Below, one piece after another: positions 9,701-18,209 of a stretch of DNA of 35,529 bases. The first letter of the stretch is position 1. Each line of letters opens with the position of its first letter. Both the position numbers and the translations under genes were made by a program. Origin of the DNA: Fluviibacter sp964498255 (GTDB lineage: Bacteria > Pseudomonadota > Gammaproteobacteria > Burkholderiales > Rhodocyclaceae); assembly GCA_964498255.1 (NCBI GenBank), contig CAZCGW010000021.1:1-35529 (forward strand), given 5' to 3'. Under the pieces are notes generated by a model. It worked only from the letters and a program-made list of their open reading frames with translations. It was not told the origin of the DNA and made no database searches.

Positions 9701-10148
9701 GGGCACGGTCATGGGCTTCGATTTCGGCACGGTTCGCATTGGTGTTGCCGTGGGCGAAACCATCACAGGCCTTGCGCATCCGCTCACCTTAATTGCCAGC
9801 GAACCTCTGGCGCAGCGCTTTGAACAGATTGGCGCATTGCTTGCAGAGTGGCAACCGCACCAGATCGTTGTCGGGCTACCGACCCATTTAGATGGCACCG
9901 AACACGAAATGACGCAGCGTTGCCGCCGATTCGGCAACCAGCTACATGGCCGCTTTAATCTGCCAGTAGTTTGGGTCGATGAGCGCCTGAGTTCCGCTGA
10001 GGCGGAGCAGCGTCTCAAGCAGGCAGGGCAATCGGCGCGCGGCACTAAAGCCAACGTAGACGCGGTGGCCGCACAGATTCTTTTACAGCAGTGGCTGGAT
10101 CAGCAGGCTGCGCACTCAGAACATCAAGCCGGAGGCACACATGCCTGA
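9693..10148 (+). CDS. yqgF: YqgF/RuvX, putative RNase H-fold pre-16S rRNA nuclease
   Basis: RNase H-fold nuclease implicated in maturation of the 16S rRNA 5' end, formerly called a Holliday-junction resolvase homologue. It shows the N-terminal GFDFGTVRIGVAVG strand with the catalytic Asp, the VVGLPTHLDGTE loop, VWVDERLSS with its acidic residue, and a C-terminal DAVAAQILLQQWL helix. I start at the ATG at 9693, which overlaps the yqgE stop and gives 151 residues, the family length; an earlier start at 9666 would add nine unrelated residues. It overlaps pyrR by 8 nt downstream. Confidence 0.94.
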   Translation: MPEGTVMGFDFGTVRIGVAVGETITGLAHPLTLIASEPLAQRFEQIGALLAEWQPHQIVVGLPTHLDGTEHEMTQRCRRFGNQLHGRFNLPVVWVDERLSSAEAEQRLKQAGQSARGTKANVDAVAAQILLQQWLDQQAAHSEHQAGGTHA

Positions 10149-10665
10149 TTTAAAAAATCTACCCGATGCCGAGCAGCAGATCGCTGCGCTGGCGGAACAG
10201 TTGAAACCCATCTTCGACCAGGCGCCGGATACCGTGCTGATTGGCGTGTTTACCGGTGGCGTCTGGATCGCCGAGCGGCTATCGCAACTGTTACCGACGC
10301 ATCCGCCGGTCGGCAGTGTGGATATCTCTTTTTACCGGGACGATTTCAGTGAGCGCGGACTGCGTCCGAACGTACAGCCGACCACGGTGCCCGTGGATAT
10401 CGTGGGCAAGCCAGTCATTCTGGTGGACGACGTGCTCTACACCGGCCGCACCACACGCGCCGCTTTGAATGAACTGTTCGATTACGGCCGCCCCGGCAGC
10501 GTGCAGTTGGCCGTGCTAGCCGATCGCGGTGGCAGGCAGCTGCCCATCGCGGCCGATTTCTGTGTCTGGCCGGTAAGCCTGCCGTCAGAAGCCAGTCTGG
10601 TGCTGGTGCGTACCCCTGTTGATGATGCCAATGGCCAACTGACCTGGAGCCTTGATGATGCTTGA
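10141..10665 (+). CDS. pyrR: PyrR bifunctional protein / uracil phosphoribosyltransferase
   Basis: A type I phosphoribosyltransferase-fold protein of 174 residues. The PRPP-binding signature VILVDDVLYTGRTTRAAL is intact, and IGVFTGGVWIAERL and VDISFYRDDF match PyrR. In Gram-positive bacteria PyrR binds UMP and pyr mRNA to cause attenuation. In Gram-negative bacteria it lies next to pyrBC' and its regulatory role is less certain; uracil phosphoribosyltransferase activity is likely. I saw no clear PyrR-binding attenuator in this operon. It starts inside the end of yqgF and its end overlaps the start of pyrB by 11 nt. Confidence 0.93.
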   Translation: MPDLKNLPDAEQQIAALAEQLKPIFDQAPDTVLIGVFTGGVWIAERLSQLLPTHPPVGSVDISFYRDDFSERGLRPNVQPTTVPVDIVGKPVILVDDVLYTGRTTRAALNELFDYGRPGSVQLAVLADRGGRQLPIAADFCVWPVSLPSEASLVLVRTPVDDANGQLTWSLDDA

Positions 10666-11617
10666 TCCGCAACTCGATGCGAATGGCAATCTGATCCACC
10701 TGCTTTCTACCGAAGGGTTGTCGCGTGAACAACTGACGCGATTGCTGGATACCGGCGCTAGCTTTCTGGGGGTGTCAGATCGCGAGGTAAAGAAAGTGCC
10801 GCTGCTGCGTGGCAAGAGTGTGTTTAACCTCTTCTTCGAAAACTCGACACGTACCCGTACAACGTTCGAGATTGCCGCCAAGCGACTTTCCGCCGACGTG
10901 ATCAATCTCAATATGTCGACATCGTCTACCGCCAAAGGTGAGACCTTGCTCGATACGGTCGACAACCTCTGCGCCATGCATGCCGATATGTTTGTTGTGC
11001 GTCACGAATCAAGTGGTGCGCCGCATCTGATCGTGGATCATTTGCGCCGTACCGGCCGTAGTGACATTCATGTCATTAACGCGGGCGATGGACGCCATGG
11101 CCACCCGACACAGGGCTTGCTCGACATGTACACCATCCGCCATTACAAGGGTGGTTTTGAAGGCCTTAAGGTCGCGCTGATTGGTGACATCCTGCACTCA
11201 CGCGTGGCGCGTTCCGATATCCATGCGCTCAAGACGCTGGGCGCCGAATCCATTCGCGTCGTTGGGCCACAGACGCTAATCCCTACGGATATCGAGTCGC
11301 TGGGTGTTGAAGTGCATCGCGATCTGGATAGCGGTTTGAAAGATTGTGACGTGGTGATTGCGCTCCGCCTGCAGCGCGAACGCATGAGCGGCGCACTGCT
11401 GCCGTCCGCTACAGAGTTTCATGATCGATACGGGTTGACGCACGAACGCCTGAAGGCAGCTAAACCAGATGCAATCGTGATGCACCCGGGCCCAATGAAC
11501 CGGGGCGTAGAGATCGATTCGGCCGTAGCCGACAGCCCGCGCGCAGTGATTCTGCCGCAGGTCACTTTTGGTATCGCCATGCGCATGGCGGTGATGAGCG
11601 TATTGGCGGGAGGTTGA
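10655..11617 (+). CDS. pyrB: Aspartate carbamoyltransferase catalytic subunit
   Basis: Catalyses carbamoyl phosphate plus aspartate to carbamoyl aspartate, the committed step of UMP synthesis. The carbamoyl-phosphate loop FFENSTRTRTTFE, the HPTQGLLDMY block and the late MHPGPMNRGVEI block are all present. TTG at 10652, ATG at 10655 and ATG at 10658 are all in frame; GGAG at 10646-10649 is best spaced for one of the ATGs, and I use the first (320 residues). The 5' end overlaps pyrR by 11 nt. The next gene, the inactive dihydroorotase homologue, starts one base after the stop and is expected to form a joint holoenzyme with this subunit, as in Pseudomonas. Confidence 0.97.
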   Translation: MMLDPQLDANGNLIHLLSTEGLSREQLTRLLDTGASFLGVSDREVKKVPLLRGKSVFNLFFENSTRTRTTFEIAAKRLSADVINLNMSTSSTAKGETLLDTVDNLCAMHADMFVVRHESSGAPHLIVDHLRRTGRSDIHVINAGDGRHGHPTQGLLDMYTIRHYKGGFEGLKVALIGDILHSRVARSDIHALKTLGAESIRVVGPQTLIPTDIESLGVEVHRDLDSGLKDCDVVIALRLQRERMSGALLPSATEFHDRYGLTHERLKAAKPDAIVMHPGPMNRGVEIDSAVADSPRAVILPQVTFGIAMRMAVMSVLAGG

Positions 11618-11618
11618 G

Positions 11619-12896
11619 ATGACAAAGTTAGCGAATGGGCAAACCATCGAAATTCGCGGCGGGCGCGTTATCGACCCTGCCTCCCAGTTTGATGAATCAG
11701 TTTCGGTTTTTATCGCTGGCGGTAAGATTGCCGGGATTGGGCAAACGCCCGCAGGCTTTAAAGCCGATCAGGTGATTGACGCCCAGGGTCTGGTCGTGGC
11801 CCCGGGCCTGGTCGATTTGTCGGCGCGTGTTGCCGGCAATATTGATGCAGAGCTTGCCGCCGCCATTGCGGGCGGCGTGACAACGCTGGCGTGCCCACCG
11901 GATGTCGATCCGATTCTGGATGAACCCGAGCTGGCTGAGCGACTCGTGCGCCACGCGGAAGATGTGTCGCAAGTGCGCGTGCTGCCCGTAGGTGCCATGA
12001 CACAAGGTCTGGCTGGCAACATGCTCGCCGAAATGAGCCTGTTACGTGATGCAGGTTGTATTGCCGTATCGCAAGGACGGGGTCTGCCATCCGATACCCG
12101 TGTGCTCTGGCGCGCGCTACAGTACGCTGCCTCGTGTGATGTGCCGGTGTGGTTGCAGCCTGCGGAGTTCCATCTGAGTAAAGACGGCATTGCGCACGAC
12201 AGTGCGCTGGCTTCTCGTCTCGGTTTGTCGGCTATTCCGGTAGCTGCTGAAACACTTGCCATGCAAATCGTTCTGGCACTCGCCAAAGCAACCGGTGCGC
12301 GTGTGCACTTCACTCAGATCAGTTCGGCAGAAGGCGTGGCATTGCTGCGCGAAGCGCGCGATGCCGGTTTGCCGGTGACGGGCGATGTGGCTGTCCATGC
12401 GCTGCATCTGTACGAGCAGGATATTGGCTACTTTGATCCGCTTACCCGATTTGATCCGCCGCTCCGTGGTTATGGTGATCGCGAAGCACTACGCCTAGGC
12501 TTGGCCGAAGGCACCATTGGTGCGGCAGTATCTGCGCATACGCCGCTGGGTCTGGATGTGAAGCGCGTACCCTTTGCCGAAGCGGCACCGGGGGCCACCG
12601 GTATCGAACTGCTGCTACCGTTAACGTTGGCCTGGGGTGAGGCGTTGAGCTTGCCCCTGCGCCGCTCACTGTTGCCGGTTACTGCCCAGGCTGCCGCCAT
12701 TCTCGGCATTGAGGCCGGTCAGATTGCTGTTGGGCAGCGTGCAGATCTGTGCATTTTTGATCCGGAAGCAAGCTGGACGGTGCGTGAAGAAGATCTGCGT
12801 AGCGCCGGCAAGCTCACGCCGTTCCTCGGCCGCACCTTGCAGGGCCGGGTGGTCACTACGCTGGCGGGTGGCCAGCCGGTTTATCAGCGCAGTTAA
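11619..12896 (+). CDS. pyrC': PyrC' (PyrX), catalytically inactive dihydroorotase homologue
   Basis: A 425-residue amidohydrolase-fold protein of the dihydroorotase family. At the position where active enzymes carry the metal-binding His-x-His (GLIDLHVHLR type) it reads APGLVDLSARV, with Ser68 and Arg70, so the zinc site is lost. Later blocks such as TGIELLLPLTLAWGEALSL and the C-terminal VGQRADLCIFDP beta-domain are kept. Pseudo-dihydroorotases of this kind are known to be needed for assembly and activity of class A aspartate carbamoyltransferase, and the one-base spacing from pyrB fits this. The true dihydroorotase must be encoded elsewhere. It ends tail-to-tail with yggU with no intergenic base. 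Confidence 0.93.
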   Translation: MTKLANGQTIEIRGGRVIDPASQFDESVSVFIAGGKIAGIGQTPAGFKADQVIDAQGLVVAPGLVDLSARVAGNIDAELAAAIAGGVTTLACPPDVDPILDEPELAERLVRHAEDVSQVRVLPVGAMTQGLAGNMLAEMSLLRDAGCIAVSQGRGLPSDTRVLWRALQYAASCDVPVWLQPAEFHLSKDGIAHDSALASRLGLSAIPVAAETLAMQIVLALAKATGARVHFTQISSAEGVALLREARDAGLPVTGDVAVHALHLYEQDIGYFDPLTRFDPPLRGYGDREALRLGLAEGTIGAAVSAHTPLGLDVKRVPFAEAAPGATGIELLLPLTLAWGEALSLPLRRSLLPVTAQAAAILGIEAGQIAVGQRADLCIFDPEASWTVREEDLRSAGKLTPFLGRTLQGRVVTTLAGGQPVYQRS

Positions 12897-13205
12897 TCAG
12901 TCAGCCGCTAACGCACGTAGTTGGCGGCTTATTGATTCAGCATTGTCGGTGCTGATCGATAGGGTCTTGCGTCGGCTAGTTTGTCCGCGAATAAGCGCAA
13001 TAGCGCTTTGCGGGCAGCCCAGGGTTTTAGCCAGCCAGGCAATCAGCGCCTGATTGGCTTTGCCGTCCACCGGCGGCGCATGCAAACGAATCTTTAACGC
13101 ATCACCATGCACCCCGGCGCAGGCAGTTGTCTTGGCGCCGGGTTGCACGTGCACGGTCAGCAGCAATACTTCTGGCTTCTGAGTAGCTATGTTGAGAAAT
13201 GTCAT
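12897..13205 (-). CDS. yggU: DUF167 / YggU family protein
   Basis: Small cytoplasmic protein of unknown function (102 residues from the ATG at 13205). The family core is seen: LTVHVQPGAKTTACAG, then IRLHAPPVDGKANQALIAWLA and a VIRGQTSRRKTL-like stretch (LIRGQTSRRKTL). I prefer the ATG at 13205 to the GTG at 13211 because of AGTAGG just upstream. In most proteobacteria yggU follows yggT in a yggS-proC-yggT-yggU cluster. Here yggS and proC are upstream on the same strand but yggT is absent and three envelope-protein genes intervene. Confidence 0.93.
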   Translation of the reverse strand: MTFLNIATQKPEVLLLTVHVQPGAKTTACAGVHGDALKIRLHAPPVDGKANQALIAWLAKTLGCPQSAIALIRGQTSRRKTLSISTDNAESISRQLRALAAD

Positions 13206-13211
13206 CAGCAC

Positions 13212-14033
13212 CTACTCTTTTGGAGCTACCGTGAGCTGCACGCGAAAGCCAAGACCTTGGCCACTACTCGGTGTCGTTGAAACCATGTAGCTTGGGCCGC
13301 CCTGGATCTGCACCGGAACACCGAATAGCGAGGTGGTTTTAGCCCCCAGCAACAAAAACGGGTTGCTGGTATTTCGGGCGTTGTAGTTGAACGATGGCTG
13401 CATCGTAGCCGTCCAGGTCCATGCGCTATTTGTGATGTACGAGATGGATGGCACCGCATAAAATACATTCGCTGTGCCATTGTTGTTAGAACCACCCACG
13501 CCCCAGGAGTTATAAATAATTCCGCCGACAACCCACTGGTCGGGTTTGTAGAAGGCAGCGGCTGATACGCCAGCGCCGTACTGATTGCTGCCATTACAGG
13601 CGCCGCTGCATGGAATTTGAAAATATGGCCCAATACCCCACGAGAAGTCACTTTCCTTGCTCGGACTGAGAAATGTCTCGAATTGATAGGGGGATGTCTG
13701 GTTTGTGACGTTTCCGGCCTGGTATTGTAGATTCGCTGTCAGCATTGGTCGGATCAGAAAGTTCCAGTCCTGTGTAACGGGGACGGGTAATACCGGCTGC
13801 AGAATAATGCGATCTTGATTCTGATTGTGGTTGATGCCCGACCTTTGATAAAAATCATACTGGATGGGCAGGTTCAACATGGGTTCAATCTTGTTGGCGA
13901 GCTTCTTTGCCATGCGCGCATCGTCGTTATCGTAGACGTCCAAGATGTCTTGTGCCCACGCGCTCTGATGACCGATGAATAAAAGCGTCATAGCCCAATG
14001 TATCTTCGCTTTACAGAGGTGCATCAGAGTCAT
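13212..14033 (-). CDS. Exported beta-rich protein, probable outer-membrane channel-like protein
   Basis: A 273-residue protein with an N-terminal signal peptide (hydrophobic MTLLFIGHQSAWA, probable cleavage before QDILD). The mature part is rich in aromatic and polar alternation typical of beta strands. The stretch DRIILQPVLPVPVTQDWNFL resembles the neuromedin-U-like/MetA-type transporter family of outer-membrane proteins, a family-level guess. A short Cys pair (IPCSGACNG) may form a disulfide. The in-frame codons at the 5' end are TTG-ATG; I use the ATG at 14033, though no clear ribosome site is seen. It lies 34 nt after the esterase gene and just before yggU. Function unknown; uptake of a product of the esterase is a possibility only. 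Confidence 0.75.
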   Translation of the reverse strand: MTLMHLCKAKIHWAMTLLFIGHQSAWAQDILDVYDNDDARMAKKLANKIEPMLNLPIQYDFYQRSGINHNQNQDRIILQPVLPVPVTQDWNFLIRPMLTANLQYQAGNVTNQTSPYQFETFLSPSKESDFSWGIGPYFQIPCSGACNGSNQYGAGVSAAAFYKPDQWVVGGIIYNSWGVGGSNNNGTANVFYAVPSISYITNSAWTWTATMQPSFNYNARNTSNPFLLLGAKTTSLFGVPVQIQGGPSYMVSTTPSSGQGLGFRVQLTVAPKE

Positions 14034-14067
14034 CAAACCGTCGTCAGTAATCGTTTATGCAGCCAGC

Positions 14068-15735
14068 CTACTTAGTAAGGCCATAGGTGTTCCTGACGAG
14101 CTCGAGTTGATAATCGACCCGGTCTTTGTACAGATCTTTCACCACGCCTTGCTTGTCTTGAACAAACTCACGCATGACATCTTCGTGCATGGTGTAACGA
14201 GGCCATATCTCTTGGCTGTCATAGTTTGGATTGCCGGTGCGGGCAAACGTCGTCCAGCTTTTGGCCAGCTGTTCAGAGATTGACTGATCTTCCTTGTCAT
14301 CTGGATTGGTCGTTGGGAACCAATAGCGTGACCAGGTGGCCTTCTTCTGCATGTCAGCCAGTGCCTGATTGATGCGTTTGCACCTGTCGGCACCCGATTG
14401 CATCTTGGCGGGCGCTGGCAAGACTGTATTCAAGGCGCCAAACACATAAGGCAACTCAAAGGTGTGCCCCGGTCCGACAAGCGCAGGGCGAATCGTTCGG
14501 GTGAGATACGCATAGTTATAAGCGTAAGCCGGGGCAGATTTGTTGGCACTGTCTGCCAACAATTTGACAGCGCCGCGATACCACCCGTCGGCCATGATTT
14601 CAGCCGTGAGTGCACATTTGTCTTTGAAGGCTGCGTAAAGCTTTTCAATTGTCTTGGGGTTTTCGCCCGTTTTCTTGAGATATGCCGCGAGCGGCGGCGC
14701 ACCCAGCATGAAGTAACTCGCATCCCAGGCGTTGGTGCCGATCATGAACGGTACTTTGTGCTGCTTGCCCGCGGCAAATAAGGGTATCGAGTTGCCAACA
14801 ATGATCTGACCATCCACAAATGAGCCGCCAAACTCACCGTCTCTGAACTCGGTGGGTGTCATCAGCAACTTGTCAGCCGGGAGTGCTCGTAATTCCTTCA
14901 GTGTCGTAACGCCCAGTGATTGCATAAACCTGGCGTCGATCTCCTCTTCTGGCGCCATACCGAAGGTTTCTCTGGTTTGATCTCTCATCGGCAATTGCTG
15001 TGCGCTCTGCGCAATTGCCTTATGGAATAATCCCTTGGAAGCCGGAGAGGTCATGAGCCACGTCACACTGCGGCCGCCAGCTGATTGGCCAAAAATCGTG
15101 ACGTTGTTCGGGTCGCCCCCAAAGGCGGCAATGTTGTCTCGCACCCACTTAAGTGAATGAATCTGATCCATGGTGCCATAGTTGCCGACAGGTTCATCAT
15201 TGCGATTGGCTTCTTCAGCCAATACTTTCGGTGCAAAGAAGCCTAACTTGCCGATACGGAAATCGACCGTAACAACGACAACACCTTCCTTAATTAACCC
15301 AATAGGCTGATAGTAGGGTTCGGAAGCTGACCCCTCGATCAGACCGCCCCCGTGAAACCACACCATAACGGGCAGTTTTTTTGCATCAGTCGGGGTATAG
15401 ACGTTGAGCTTCAAGCAATCCTCGTTGCCCGGGACCAACTCACTATTGAGCCCTGTAACCATGGGCTGCGGGCAGGCCTGACCAAAGTGGCTGGCATCAC
15501 GAACGCCCTCCCAATCTTGCGCGGGTTGCGGCGGGCGCCAGCGTAATTCGCGAACGGGTGGTGTTGCATAGGGAATGTTCTTAAACGACTGCATGCCGTT
15601 CACGGATACGCCCTGGAGCTTGCCGTTCTTGAGCTCGATAATCGGGCGGCCTTCGTTGTACACATCATTTGCATGAGTGCTGAGTGCTAATGCCGAAAGC
15701 AAACAAGTGACGAATGTTTTAAAAAGGGTTCGCAT
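14068..15735 (-). CDS. Secreted type-B carboxylesterase (alpha/beta hydrolase)
   Basis: A 555-residue esterase of the carboxylesterase/para-nitrobenzyl esterase family with a signal peptide (about residues 1-22, ending LALSTHA). Catalytic parts are visible: oxyanion hole HGGGL (128-132), nucleophile Ser218 in FGQSAGG, an acidic residue at Asp338 in IGTNAWDAS where Glu is usual, and His424 in GPGHTFELPYVFG. It hydrolyses carboxylic esters, probably in the periplasm or outside; the substrate is unknown. Two in-frame TTG codons precede the chosen ATG at 15735. It lies between two genes for exported beta-rich proteins, 25 and 34 nt away, which suggests one transcript and a shared substrate. Confidence 0.92.
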   Translation of the reverse strand: MRTLFKTFVTCLLSALALSTHANDVYNEGRPIIELKNGKLQGVSVNGMQSFKNIPYATPPVRELRWRPPQPAQDWEGVRDASHFGQACPQPMVTGLNSELVPGNEDCLKLNVYTPTDAKKLPVMVWFHGGGLIEGSASEPYYQPIGLIKEGVVVVTVDFRIGKLGFFAPKVLAEEANRNDEPVGNYGTMDQIHSLKWVRDNIAAFGGDPNNVTIFGQSAGGRSVTWLMTSPASKGLFHKAIAQSAQQLPMRDQTRETFGMAPEEEIDARFMQSLGVTTLKELRALPADKLLMTPTEFRDGEFGGSFVDGQIIVGNSIPLFAAGKQHKVPFMIGTNAWDASYFMLGAPPLAAYLKKTGENPKTIEKLYAAFKDKCALTAEIMADGWYRGAVKLLADSANKSAPAYAYNYAYLTRTIRPALVGPGHTFELPYVFGALNTVLPAPAKMQSGADRCKRINQALADMQKKATWSRYWFPTTNPDDKEDQSISEQLAKSWTTFARTGNPNYDSQEIWPRYTMHEDVMREFVQDKQGVVKDLYKDRVDYQLELVRNTYGLTK

Positions 15736-15766
15736 CAACAATACCTGTTAGTGGCTTTAAAGGAAA

Positions 15767-16573
15767 TTAGAACCTAAACGTTGCCGCCAAGGCTGGGCCG
15801 CTCATGTTGAAATAGGATGATATTTTGTCGTTGCTCATGCTGTAGTACAAGTTGGCATAGACAAGTGAAATATCGACTGCACTGAATGCGTAACCAATAC
15901 CCAGCAGTTGTTGAGACGTAAATTTGGCAACCGAGCTGCCGCCGCCTGCATCCACATAGAAGGGCACATAAAAGCGAGATTCGCCAAGTCGTACGCGACC
16001 CTTTACGCCGCCGATCGCATCGGTAGCACTTACGGATGAATACAAAGTCTTGTTGCCGGTATAGGACGTATTCGCCACCGATGACGAGAGTTGTACCTTG
16101 GAATTGGAATTCAGAAAACGCGCACCAGCCAAGGCATCCAGATAAACGGAGGCATTCGAATAGGCGGTGTACGTTCCCGCCACGGTGTAGATCCCCATCC
16201 ATGCATCCGAGGTGGAATCAACAGTTAATGCCTGGTCTTTAAGATAGGATTTCGAGCCGGCATTGCTGAGCTTCGAATACATGGCATTACCCATCAGGCC
16301 CCAGCGACCGTAATGAATCTCCCCATCACCCATGGCGCCGATGGAAAGATTGCTAAGGATTTTGTCGGCATTCAAGCTGGTGTGCACTCTTTGCACGTTG
16401 TTGTAATCGAGGTTACCACTGATGCCCGGCATCCACAGGTATGGCGTTATAACAAACCGGAAACCCTCTGATACTTGCGGGAGCGCTGTGTTTTCTTCAG
16501 ACAGAACAACGGTGGGCAATGCGGCAATTAATAATGCGGCCGTAAGTTTGTGTCTGAACGTATTTGAAATCAC
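15767..16573 (-). CDS. Outer-membrane beta-barrel protein, coupled to proC
   Basis: A 268-residue exported protein with a clear signal peptide (KLTAALLIAALPTVVLS, cleavage before EENTA). It reads as an eight-to-twelve-strand barrel: FRFVITPYLWMPGISGNLDY at the start, repeated alternating aromatic strands and a C-terminal phenylalanine (LAATFRF), the usual Bam recognition end. The start is a GTG at 16573 that overlaps the proC stop as GTGA, so translation should be coupled to proC. I recognise no specific function; the opening resembles general outer-membrane proteins with PYLWMP motifs. The esterase gene follows 31 nt after its stop. Confidence 0.8.
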   Translation of the reverse strand: MISNTFRHKLTAALLIAALPTVVLSEENTALPQVSEGFRFVITPYLWMPGISGNLDYNNVQRVHTSLNADKILSNLSIGAMGDGEIHYGRWGLMGNAMYSKLSNAGSKSYLKDQALTVDSTSDAWMGIYTVAGTYTAYSNASVYLDALAGARFLNSNSKVQLSSSVANTSYTGNKTLYSSVSATDAIGGVKGRVRLGESRFYVPFYVDAGGGSSVAKFTSQQLLGIGYAFSAVDISLVYANLYYSMSNDKISSYFNMSGPALAATFRF

Positions 16574-17388
16574 GATGACGCCTTTCCTAACGCAACGCCG
16601 AGTTCGTGACTTCGTTCTGCTGCCGCCTTCATGCCGGCAACCAGCCCCGCTTTGACGCCAAGTGCAGCCATCTGGTCAAGTGCCGCGGCTGTCGTCCCGC
16701 CCTTCGATGTCACGCGCTGGCGCAAGACATCGACCGGGTCGCTGGATTGGCGTGCCAGTTGGCCGGCCCCCAGTACGGTTTGAATGGCTAGTTTGTGTGT
16801 GGTTTCAGCAGAGAGCCCCAATGCCTGTCCGGCTTCCTGCATGGCTTCGAGTAATAGAAAAACGTAGGCCGGGCCGCTACCGGAAATCGCCGTCACGGAA
16901 TCAATCAGTTGCTCGCTATCAACCCAGGCCGTTTCACCCACGGCGCCCAGAATGGCTTCGGCGCGATCTTTGTCAGCGGCTTCGACCGAAGGGTCGGCGT
17001 AGAGGCCAGTCATGCCGGCGCCAATTAGTGCAGGTGTGTTCGGCATGGCACGCACAATGCGGTGATAGCCACCCATCCAGCGGGCAAGATCATCCACCAG
17101 TAGGCCAGCGGCAATGCTCACGATCAATGGTTTGTTTTCACCGCTAGGCAGGCTGGTTAACGCAGCACGCATCTGCTGCGGTTTAACAGCAAGAACCAGC
17201 ACATCACACTGCAGTGCCTCGGTGGTTGCGGCCTCATAGAGGTTGATCGAGAACTGCTCGCCGAGGCGTGCTCTGGCTTCGGGCAGAATCTCAATCACGC
17301 CCAGATTGTGCGGCTCAAAACCACGCTGAATCAGGCCGCCAACAAGGGCGATGGCCATGTTGCCGCCGCCAAGGAAGGTAATTTTCAT
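16570..17388 (-). CDS. proC: Pyrroline-5-carboxylate reductase
   Basis: NADPH-dependent last step of proline synthesis. The 272-residue protein has the Rossmann start ITFLGGGNMAIALVGGL, the LAVKPQQM block, MPNTPALIGAGMTGLY, and the C-terminal signature block ISGSGPAYVFLLLEAM. The ATG at 17388 overlaps the yggS stop as ATGA. The 3' end overlaps the GTG of the outer-membrane protein gene by 4 nt, an unusual partner. Length and motifs are normal. Confidence 0.97.
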   Translation of the reverse strand: MKITFLGGGNMAIALVGGLIQRGFEPHNLGVIEILPEARARLGEQFSINLYEAATTEALQCDVLVLAVKPQQMRAALTSLPSGENKPLIVSIAAGLLVDDLARWMGGYHRIVRAMPNTPALIGAGMTGLYADPSVEAADKDRAEAILGAVGETAWVDSEQLIDSVTAISGSGPAYVFLLLEAMQEAGQALGLSAETTHKLAIQTVLGAGQLARQSSDPVDVLRQRVTSKGGTTAAALDQMAALGVKAGLVAGMKAAAERSHELGVALGKASS

Positions 17389-18119
17389 GAATGAACTCCG
17401 TGTAATTCTGTGTAAGTGCGTTGGCCAAAGATCGCTGAGCCCACACGCACCAGGGTGGCCCCTTCGCTAATAGCCACTTCAAGATCATCGCTCATGCCCA
17501 TCGACAGCGTGTCGAGAGCAAAGCTCTGCTGATTAATCTCGGCCAGTAATTCGCGAAGTCGAGCAAATTGCCGATGCTGTGTGGCAATGTCATTGGTGGC
17601 TTCGGGTATCGCCATCAGGCCACGCAATTGCAGGTTCGGCAATTGCGCCACCGCTTTGCAGAGCGCTAGCGCCTCGGTAGGTTTGCAACCGCTTTTACTC
17701 GCTTCACCCGATACATTGATTTGTACACAGACTTGTAGCGGCTCAAGGTGTTGGGGTCTTTGAGTAGAGAGGCGCTCTGCAATCTTCAGCCGGTCTATCG
17801 TGTGCACCCAGCTAAAATGCTCAGCAATGCCTCGTGTTTTATTGCTCTGGATGGGGCCAATAAAGTGCCATTCCAGGGCTGGCCGGGCACTAGCCTTTTC
17901 AACCCCTTCCTGAGCGTAATTCTCGCCGAAGGCGCGCTGGCCGCAAGCGGCAATGGCATCTACGGCTTCAACCGGAAAAGTCTTGGAAACGGCCAGCAGC
18001 ATGACACTGTCTGCAGGTCTGCCAGAGGCTACCTGCGCAAGATCAATCCGTTGCTGAACCGCAGCAAGTCGCTGGGCAGCATCTTCATGGGGCAGGGCGG
18101 CGGATTCGTTGGTAGACAT
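17385..18119 (-). CDS. yggS: YggS/PLPHP, pyridoxal 5'-phosphate homeostasis protein
   Basis: A 244-residue PLP-binding protein with a single alanine-racemase-like barrel. The PLP lysine is Lys46 in LLAVSKTFP; FGENYAQEG, WHFIGPIQSNK and SMGMSDDLEVAI are the other family blocks. It regulates cellular PLP and amino-acid balance; no enzyme activity is established. It overlaps proC by 4 nt and is divergent from pilT, a neighbourhood widely conserved in proteobacteria. Start at ATG 18119; the N-terminal 20 residues are poorly conserved. Confidence 0.96.
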   Translation of the reverse strand: MSTNESAALPHEDAAQRLAAVQQRIDLAQVASGRPADSVMLLAVSKTFPVEAVDAIAACGQRAFGENYAQEGVEKASARPALEWHFIGPIQSNKTRGIAEHFSWVHTIDRLKIAERLSTQRPQHLEPLQVCVQINVSGEASKSGCKPTEALALCKAVAQLPNLQLRGLMAIPEATNDIATQHRQFARLRELLAEINQQSFALDTLSMGMSDDLEVAISEGATLVRVGSAIFGQRTYTELHGVHS

Positions 18120-18209
18120 GGGTTGGGTGTGCTTAAAAGAGGTAACAACCTGTTAGGCTAACGAAGTATATCAATGCACGCAGCCCATATCTAAACGGGA
18201 GACAACAAC

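Noticed and set aside
11619..12896. Active dihydroorotase PyrC
   Set aside because: The metal-binding His-x-His is missing (DLSARV), so it is called as the inactive PyrC' instead.
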